From assembly GCA_946480485.1 (NCBI GenBank), contig CAMLJW010000150.1, positions 1-11,002 on the forward strand: 11,002 nucleotides of DNA, given 5' to 3'. Both the position numbers and the translations under genes were made by a program. This stretch comes from an uncultured Streptomyces sp. Its GTDB lineage: Bacteria; Actinomycetota; Actinomycetes; Streptomycetales; Streptomycetaceae. Below the pieces are notes generated by a model. The model made no database searches, was not told the DNA's origin, and worked only from the letters and a program-made list of their open reading frames with translations. Shown piece by piece: positions 7,088 to 11,002 of this stretch (positions are counted from its first letter, which is position 1; the number at the start of each line of letters is the position of its first letter).

Positions 7088-7220
7088 ACCTGACCCCGAG
7101 CACGATCATCGCAAACACCATGGCCAACGCCATGAGAACGCCCAGCCGCCGCAACATGACCTGCATGTCGCGCAGTTCCTTCGGCGGCTCGTTCTCCGGG
7201 TCGGACCACAGCATGTCCAC
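7086..7220 (-). CDS. mmpB: Small morphogenic membrane protein MmpB
   Basis: A 44-residue protein on the minus strand reading GTG then DMLWSDPENEPPKELRDMQ, ending in the hydrophobic stretch LGVLMALAMVFAMIVLG followed by VR and TGA. It consists of an acidic, Pro-rich N-terminus, a short basic turn (LRR) and one membrane helix. I recognise it as the conserved Streptomyces protein annotated as morphogenic membrane protein MmpB, from memory of annotated genomes. Its molecular role is not shown by the sequence. GGAG lies 8 nt before the GTG (7220), so I prefer this start. The ATG at 7214 would give 42 residues. The gene follows pccE by 66 bp on the same strand and may share its transcript. The gap contains an AT-richer patch (7251-7269) that could hold its own promoter. 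Confidence 0.85.
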   Translation of the reverse strand: MDMLWSDPENEPPKELRDMQVMLRRLGVLMALAMVFAMIVLGVR

Positions 7221-7286
7221 GAGCGTGACTCCGTGACCGGAGGGGCGCCTGAGTATCCGTACTTATCTTGAGGCAGAGGGGGTGAT

Positions 7287-7493
7287 CTAACCGGGCCAGT
7301 ACGTGCGCCCCCACGCCCTGGGCCCGGGGGCGGGCAGGTGGCTCATGGCCACCCGCGCCGGGTCCGCCCACGCGTCCCGCTCCCTGGGCGCGCCGGACGG
7401 GGCGGTGGCCACCGCCGCGGCGCGTGCCTGGACCACCGCCAGTGCGGCGGCCAGCTCCTCCGGGGTCGGATTTCCCCGTACGACCTTGATCAT
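7287..7493 (-). CDS. pccE: Acyl-CoA carboxylase epsilon subunit
   Basis: A 68-residue protein with the actinobacterial epsilon-subunit pattern: IKVVRGNPTPEELAAALAVV at the start, an Ala-rich helix, a polar linker, DAWADPAR (40-47), and the C-terminal signature AWGRTYWPG (60-68). In S. coelicolor the epsilon subunit binds the alpha-beta complex and is needed for full propionyl-CoA carboxylase activity. ATG 7493 is preferred because GGGAG lies 5 nt before it. Upstream in-frame GTG 7499 and TTG 7505 lie in or next to that ribosome site. It lies 41 bp after pccB on the same strand, so the two are almost certainly one operon. Confidence 0.93.
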   Translation of the reverse strand: MIKVVRGNPTPEELAAALAVVQARAAAVATAPSGAPRERDAWADPARVAMSHLPAPGPRAWGRTYWPG

Positions 7494-7534
7494 GATCACT
7501 CCCAACTGACGTCCACAGGGGGATTTCCGGCGTC

Positions 7535-9133
7535 CTACAGGGGGATGTTGCCGTGCTTCTTCGGAGGCAGGGACTCCCGCTTCGTGCGCAGCTGACGCAG
7601 GCCGCGTACGAGGTGGGAGCGGGTGTCGGCCGGCATGATCACGCCGTCGATGTAGCCGCGCTCGGCGGCGGCGTAGGGGTTGAGGAGCCTGTCCTCGTAC
7701 TCCTGGATCAGGTGCGCGCGTACCTGATCGCGCTCCTCCTCGGATGCGGCGGCGATGGTGCGGCGGTGCAGGATGTTCACCGCGCCCTGCGCGCCCATCA
7801 CGGCGATCTGGGCCGTCGGCCAGGCGAGGTTGAGGTCGGCGCCCAGGTGCTTGGAGCCCATGACGTCGTAGGCGCCGCCGAACGCCTTGCGGGTGATGAC
7901 GGTGATCAGCGGGACCGTCGCCTCCGCGTACGCGTAGATCAGCTTGGCGCCGCGGCGGATGATGCCGTCGTGCTCCTGGTCCACGCCCGGCAGGAAGCCC
8001 GGCACGTCGACGAAGGTGATGACCGGGACGTTGAAGGCGTCGCAGGTGCGCACGAAGCGTGCCGCCTTCTCGCTCGCCTTGATGTCCAGGCAGCCCGCGA
8101 ACTGCATCGGCTGGTTGGCGACGATGCCGACCGGGTGGCCCTCGACCCGGCCGAAGCCGGTGACGATGTTCGGCGCGAACAGCGGCTGCGTCTCGAAGAA
8201 CTCGGCGTCGTCCAGGATGTGCTCGATGATCGTGTGCATGTCGTACGGCTGGTTCGCGCTGTCCGGAACCAGTGTGTCCAGCTCACGGTCCTCGTCCGTG
8301 AGCGCCAGGTCCGCCTCCTCGGGGAAGGCGGGCGGCTCGCTGAGGTTGTTCGACGGGAGGTACGACAGCAGCGACTTGACGTACTCGATCGCGTCCTTCT
8401 CGTCGCCCGCCATGTGATGGGCCACGCCGGAGGCGGAGTTGTGGGTGCGGGCGCCGCCGAGCTCCTCGAAGCCGACGTCCTCCCCCGTCACCGTCTTGAT
8501 CACGTCCGGGCCGGTGATGAACATATGCGAGGTCTGGTCGACCATCACCGTGAAGTCGGTGATGGCGGGGGAGTACACCGCGCCGCCCGCGCACGGGCCG
8601 ACGACCAGCGAGATCTGCGGGATGACCCCGGAGGCGTGGGTGTTGCGGCGGAAGATCTCGCCGTACATGCCCAGCGCCGAGACGCCCTCCTGGATGCGGG
8701 CGCCGCCCGAGTCGTTGATCCCGACGACCGGGCAGCCGGTCTTCAGGGCGAAGTCCATCACCTTCATGATCTTCTGGCCGAAGACCTCGCCGAGAGCACC
8801 GCCGAAGACGGTGAAGTCCTGAGAGAAGACGGCCACCGGGCGGCCGTCGACCATGCCGTAACCAGTGACGACACCGTCGCCGTACGGGCGGTTCTGCTCC
8901 AGGCCGAAGTCGGTCGAGCGGTGCCGCGCGAACTCGTCCAGCTCGACGAAGGAGCCCTCGTCCATGAGCAGCTCGATCCGCTCGCGGGCCGTCAACTTTC
9001 CCTTGGCGTGCTGCTTTTCGACGGCGCGGGCCGAGCCGGCGTGCGTCGCCTGCTCGATACGGCGCCGCAGATCCGCGAGCTTGCCCGCCGTGGTGTGGAT
9101 GTCGATCTCGTGCGGCTGTTCCGGCTCGGACAT
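7535..9133 (-). CDS. pccB: Propionyl-CoA carboxylase beta subunit (carboxyltransferase)
   Basis: A 532-residue cytoplasmic carboxyltransferase that moves the carboxyl group from biotin on AccA2 to propionyl-CoA (or acetyl-CoA), making methylmalonyl-CoA or malonyl-CoA. The two crotonase-like domains each carry a glycine-rich oxyanion loop, [12 protein letters not shown] (179-190) and [14 protein letters not shown] (417-430). Asp423 is the residue equivalent to S. coelicolor PccB Asp422, known to set the preference for acyl-CoA substrates, and Asp indicates the propionyl-CoA type. The C-terminus KKHGNIPL is the typical family end. ATG 9133 has AGGGAG 10 nt before it. It lies first in an operon with pccE and probably mmpB, divergent from birA. 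Near-identity to recalled S. coelicolor PccB across the whole length makes the assignment firm. Confidence 0.97.
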   Translation of the reverse strand: MSEPEQPHEIDIHTTAGKLADLRRRIEQATHAGSARAVEKQHAKGKLTARERIELLMDEGSFVELDEFARHRSTDFGLEQNRPYGDGVVTGYGMVDGRPVAVFSQDFTVFGGALGEVFGQKIMKVMDFALKTGCPVVGINDSGGARIQEGVSALGMYGEIFRRNTHASGVIPQISLVVGPCAGGAVYSPAITDFTVMVDQTSHMFITGPDVIKTVTGEDVGFEELGGARTHNSASGVAHHMAGDEKDAIEYVKSLLSYLPSNNLSEPPAFPEEADLALTDEDRELDTLVPDSANQPYDMHTIIEHILDDAEFFETQPLFAPNIVTGFGRVEGHPVGIVANQPMQFAGCLDIKASEKAARFVRTCDAFNVPVITFVDVPGFLPGVDQEHDGIIRRGAKLIYAYAEATVPLITVITRKAFGGAYDVMGSKHLGADLNLAWPTAQIAVMGAQGAVNILHRRTIAAASEEERDQVRAHLIQEYEDRLLNPYAAAERGYIDGVIMPADTRSHLVRGLRQLRTKRESLPPKKHGNIPL

Positions 9134-9229
9134 GGGGATACGGCTCCCTGCCTGCTCAAAAAGGGATGTGAGGGACGTACGGAGGGCTGCTGAGGGCTGG
9201 ACGTCTGGACTGGTTTTCGTGCGGTACTG

Positions 9230-9258
9230 ATGACACCTTGCTACTGACTCGTAGGGTA
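9230..9258. promoter_or_regulatory. Overlapping divergent promoters of birA and pccB
   Basis: The 7-bp sequence TAGGGTA (9252-9258) reads TAGGGT on the plus strand and TACCCT on the minus strand, so one stretch can be the -10 for both directions. On the plus strand ATGACA (9230-9235) lies 16 bp upstream and matches the -35 consensus at five of six positions. The minus-strand -35 area (9276-9282) is weak. Polymerase could not occupy both -10 boxes at once. Confidence 0.4.
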
Positions 9259-9299
9259 GTGCTGTGCCTGGCGATCAGCAGTGCGGCGTCTACCACACC

Positions 9300-9315
9300 T
9301 AGGGTGGGTTGCATG
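9300..9315 (+). promoter_or_regulatory. Second, possibly leaderless promoter of birA
   Basis: TAGGGT (9300-9305) ends 7 nt before the birA ATG at 9313, the same spacing as at other genes in this window. It overlaps GGGTGGG, which could instead act as a weak Shine-Dalgarno for a transcript begun at the upstream promoter. Confidence 0.4.
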
Positions 9316-10227
9316 ACGCCGCGAGATGACTCAGACCGGAACTACGGTGGCGACGGCGGGCGGGGCGACGGCGGGCGGGGCGACAGCCGCTGGGCCGACC
9401 TGGAACGTCCACCGCTCCACGGCGCCGCCCTGCGCCGCGCCCTCGTACGGGACGGAGGGCTCTGGTGCGATGTCGAGGTGGTGCCCCGTACCGGATCGAC
9501 CAACTCCGACCTCGTCGCCCTCGCCCGTGACGGCAAGGCCCAGGAGGGCGCCGTCCTCGTGGCCGAGGAGCAGAACGCCGGGCGGGGCCGCCTGGACCGC
9601 CAGTGGACGGCCCCGGCTCGCTCCGGCCTCTTCTTCTCCGTCCTGCTGAAGCCCTCCGAGGTCCCCGTCTCGCGCTGGGGCTGGCTGCCGCTGCTCGCCG
9701 GGGTCGCCGTGGCCACCGCGCTGTCCCGCACGGCCGGCGTGGATACGGCACTCAAGTGGCCCAACGACCTGCTCATCACCGTGGGCGACGAGGAGCGCAA
9801 GACCGGTGGCATCCTCGCCGAGCGTGCCGGCAGCGACGGCGTCGTGATCGGTGTCGGCCTCAACGTCACGCTCCGCGAGGACGAGCTGCCCATGCCCGCG
9901 GCGGGTTCACTCGCGCTCGCCGGGGCCCCAGTCACCGACCGTGACCCGCTGCTGCGGGCGGTGCTGCGCTCGCTGGAGCGCTGGTACGTCGACTGGCGTG
10001 CCACCGGGGGCGATCCCGCCGCCTGTGGGCTCCAGGAGACGTACGCCGCCGGGTGCTCAACGCTCGGACGCACGGTGCGGGCGGACCTGCCCGGGGGGAA
10101 CTCGATCGAGGGGGAGGCGGTCGCGGTGGACGGGGACGGGCGACTGATCCTGGCCACCGCCAAGGGCGTGCAGGAGCCGGTTGGAGCCGGGGACATCGTG
10201 CATCTGCGGGCGGCGGGCGAGGCGTGA
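9313..10227 (+). CDS. birA: Biotin-[acetyl-CoA-carboxylase] ligase (biotin protein ligase)
   Basis: A 304-residue enzyme that makes biotinyl-AMP from biotin and ATP and transfers biotin to the carrier lysine, here expected to be AccA2 Lys549. Motifs: TGSTNSD (60-66), EEQNAGRGRLDRQW (85-98) with the biotin-adenylate binding GRGRxxR loop, KWPNDLL (148-154) with the catalytic-loop Lys148, GGILAE (165-170), GVGLNV (180-185), and a C-terminal SH3-like domain (about 250-300). There is no N-terminal helix-turn-helix, so it is a ligase only, not a repressor as in E. coli. Residues 10-25 are a Gly/Asp/Arg-rich disordered stretch built from a 15-bp DNA repeat. ATG 9313 is the first start that fits the family. 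The stop lies within the first unit of a tandem repeat. Confidence 0.95.
   Translation: MTPRDDSDRNYGGDGGRGDGGRGDSRWADLERPPLHGAALRRALVRDGGLWCDVEVVPRTGSTNSDLVALARDGKAQEGAVLVAEEQNAGRGRLDRQWTAPARSGLFFSVLLKPSEVPVSRWGWLPLLAGVAVATALSRTAGVDTALKWPNDLLITVGDEERKTGGILAERAGSDGVVIGVGLNVTLREDELPMPAAGSLALAGAPVTDRDPLLRAVLRSLERWYVDWRATGGDPAACGLQETYAAGCSTLGRTVRADLPGGNSIEGEAVAVDGDGRLILATAKGVQEPVGAGDIVHLRAAGEA
9349..9384 (+). repeat. 15-bp tandem repeat inside the birA 5' coding region
   Basis: GGCGACGGCGGGCGG occurs twice in perfect tandem (9349-9363, 9364-9378) and is followed by a partial third copy (9379-9384). It encodes two GDGGR units plus GD in the N-terminal tail. A 15-bp period keeps the frame, so copy number may vary between strains without harming the ligase domain. 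Confidence 0.85.
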
Positions 10228-10337
10228 GCCGCCCCATTGGCGTCTGCGGGTGCGACGTGAGCTGTTTGCTTGGCGTCCGCGGGTGAGGAGTACGCCGTCT
10301 CAGCGGCGTTCCGCGGTGAGGAGTGAGCGGCGCGACT
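10206..10337 (+). repeat. 33-bp tandem repeat spanning the birA stop codon
   Basis: Four diverged units with an exact 33-bp period begin at about 10206, 10239, 10272 and 10305. Units two to four start GGCGTCTGCGGGTG, GGCGTCCGCGGGTG and GGCGTTCCGCGGTG. The fourth unit shares GGTGAGGAGTGAGC with GGCGAGGCGTGAGC of the first, which contains the birA stop TGA. A stop in the birA frame recurs in units two and four. On the minus strand the same array reads as four 11-residue repeats (SSPRNAAE, SSPADAKQ, APADANG and ASPAARR types), which confirms the period. Unit identity is moderate, so the duplication is old. Confidence 0.75.
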
Positions 10338-10583
10338 GTCGGGGTACCCGGGCCGGGGCTGTGCAGGCGGGGCGTCGGCTCCTGCTGTGCGGGAGGTGCG
10401 GGCTGTGCGGTCGGGTGGTCTGGTGGTCGGCTCGCTCCTGTTGATACGCGGGCGCGACTGTGCCGTATGTCTCTGCAGTGGCCGGTGGTGGCCGCGGCCC
10501 GCCTCGGGAGTGAGCCACAGCACACCTGCCGTAGAGTTGAGGCCGGTCGAAAGTGACCGTGGCAGATCGGAAGGGCAGCAGGC
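10338..10583 (+). promoter_or_regulatory. cya upstream region with promoter and leader hairpin
   Basis: TAGAGT (10532-10537) fits a -10 box and would give a leader of about 40 nt for cya. GTGAGC (10510-10515) is a weak -35 at 16 bp. In the leader, CGGTC (10544-10548) pairs with GACCG (10555-10559) around a 6-nt loop. GGAAGGG (10569-10575) is a possible ribosome site 8 nt before the GTG. A more distant TTGATA (10441-10446) resembles a -35 but has no good partner. No gene is supported in the rest. Confidence 0.4.
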
Positions 10584-11002
10584 GTGACCGTCGACGACAC
10601 GGGCTCCGGCACGGGTGCACACCCAGCCTCCGACGGTGATCCGGAGCGTACCGCTGGGTCTGTCGCCGACACGTCGGCCGCGCGGGTCGACCGGGCCGCG
10701 ACCTACGACCCGGTGGACGCGCACGGGGGCGACTCCGACGAAGATCCGCTCGCCCTGCGCCTCGAGCAGCTCATCCTCGGTGCCGAGCGGCGCTACACCC
10801 CCTTCCAGGCGGCCCGCAGTGCAGGTGTCTCCATGGATCTGGGGGCCCGCTTCTGGCGGGCCATGGGCTTCGCCGACATCGGCCAGGCCAAGGCGCTCAC
10901 GGAGGCGGACGTACTGGCGCTGCGGCGGCTGGCCGGTCTGGTGGAGGCGGGGCTGCTCAGCGAGGCCATGGCGATCCAGGTCGCCCGTTCCACCGGCCAG
11001 AC
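10584..11002 (+). CDS. cya: Class III adenylate cyclase, N-terminal part (runs off the window)
   Basis: The first 139 codons are present and the frame is open at the edge. Residues 1-53 are acidic, Gly/Thr/Ser-rich and probably disordered. From residue 54 the sequence is helical and conserved: DPLALRLEQLILGAERRY (54-71), TPFQAARSAGVSMDLGARFW (72-91), MGFADIGQAKALTEADVLAL (94-113), and AGLVEAGLLSEAMAIQVARS (117-136). This is the N-terminal regulatory domain found before the cyclase domain in Rv1264-like enzymes and in S. coelicolor Cya. In Rv1264 that domain inhibits the cyclase in a pH-dependent way. The catalytic domain lies outside the window. The start is GTG 10584, chosen from homology. 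The product would make cAMP, which in Streptomyces is needed for germination and works with Crp. Identity rests on sequence memory of Cya. Confidence 0.9.
   Translation, partial: MTVDDTGSGTGAHPASDGDPERTAGSVADTSAARVDRAATYDPVDAHGGDSDEDPLALRLEQLILGAERRYTPFQAARSAGVSMDLGARFWRAMGFADIGQAKALTEADVLALRRLAGLVEAGLLSEAMAIQVARSTGQ

Noticed and set aside
7553..9193. A 546-codon open frame antisense to pccB
   Set aside because: It is a GC-bias shadow of pccB, which matches its family along the full length. The antisense protein has no recognisable motif.
9238..9312. Longer BirA beginning at TTG 9238 with a hydrophobic N-terminus
   Set aside because: It would translate through both proposed promoters, has no ribosome site, and is not part of the family. 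ATG 9313 fits better.
10329..10461. 11-bp direct repeat GGCGCGACTGT at 10329 and 10451 as a possible attachment or insertion site
   Set aside because: One copy lies at the edge of the 33-bp array. No mobile gene lies between the copies, and such a match is not rare in DNA this GC-rich.
1..11002. Defence system, prophage, integrative element or biosynthetic cluster
   Set aside because: Every recognisable gene is core metabolism, regulation or small membrane protein. There is no integrase, transposase, toxin-antitoxin pair, CRISPR repeat or modular synthase.

Overview
The window reads as a chromosomal core segment of a Streptomyces. The DNA is very GC-rich, codons end in G or C, GTG starts are frequent, and every intact protein matches what I remember of the S. 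coelicolor block around SCO4917-SCO4928 (recalled synteny, not searched). There is no tRNA, rRNA, CRISPR array, transposase or prophage gene.

Layout. On the minus strand at the left edge is a purine-nucleoside phosphorylase (85-909). Next to it is a decayed gamma-glutamylcyclotransferase gene (1029-1229, minus), reduced to its two ends with the middle lost. Divergent from it is an NAD(P)H-quinone dehydrogenase of the LpdA/Rv3303c type (1335-2774, plus), then a DeoR-family regulator (2952-3917, plus). A strong two-way hairpin terminator (4042-4082) separates these from the convergent accA2 (4126-5880, minus), which encodes the biotinylated alpha subunit of an acyl-CoA carboxylase. A long structured non-coding stretch (5881-6261) and a possible small membrane protein gene (6262-6474, plus) follow. 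Then come maf (6397-7014, minus), the 44-residue membrane protein gene mmpB (7086-7220, minus), pccE (7287-7493, minus) and pccB (7535-9133, minus). Divergent from pccB is birA (9313-10227, plus), followed by a 33-bp tandem repeat, and the 5' part of the adenylate cyclase gene cya (10584 to the edge, plus).

How it fits together. AccA2 (biotin carboxylase plus biotin carrier), PccB (carboxyltransferase) and PccE (epsilon subunit) together form a propionyl-CoA/acetyl-CoA carboxylase. This supplies methylmalonyl-CoA and malonyl-CoA for lipids and polyketides. BirA attaches biotin to AccA2 Lys549. The window therefore encodes the enzyme and its modifying ligase. The divergent pccB and birA promoters appear to share the same -10 bases.

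The most interesting observations are: (i) the gamma-glutamylcyclotransferase remnant in a gene pair otherwise kept as far away as Mycobacterium; (ii) a 33-bp tandem array whose first unit contains the birA stop codon; (iii) five genes with a -10-like hexamer 6-7 nt before the start codon, implying leaderless mRNAs; (iv) a nested inverted repeat over the accA2 promoter; and (v) two small membrane protein genes flanking maf. I see no previously undescribed multi-gene system. The novelty lies in these local structures.
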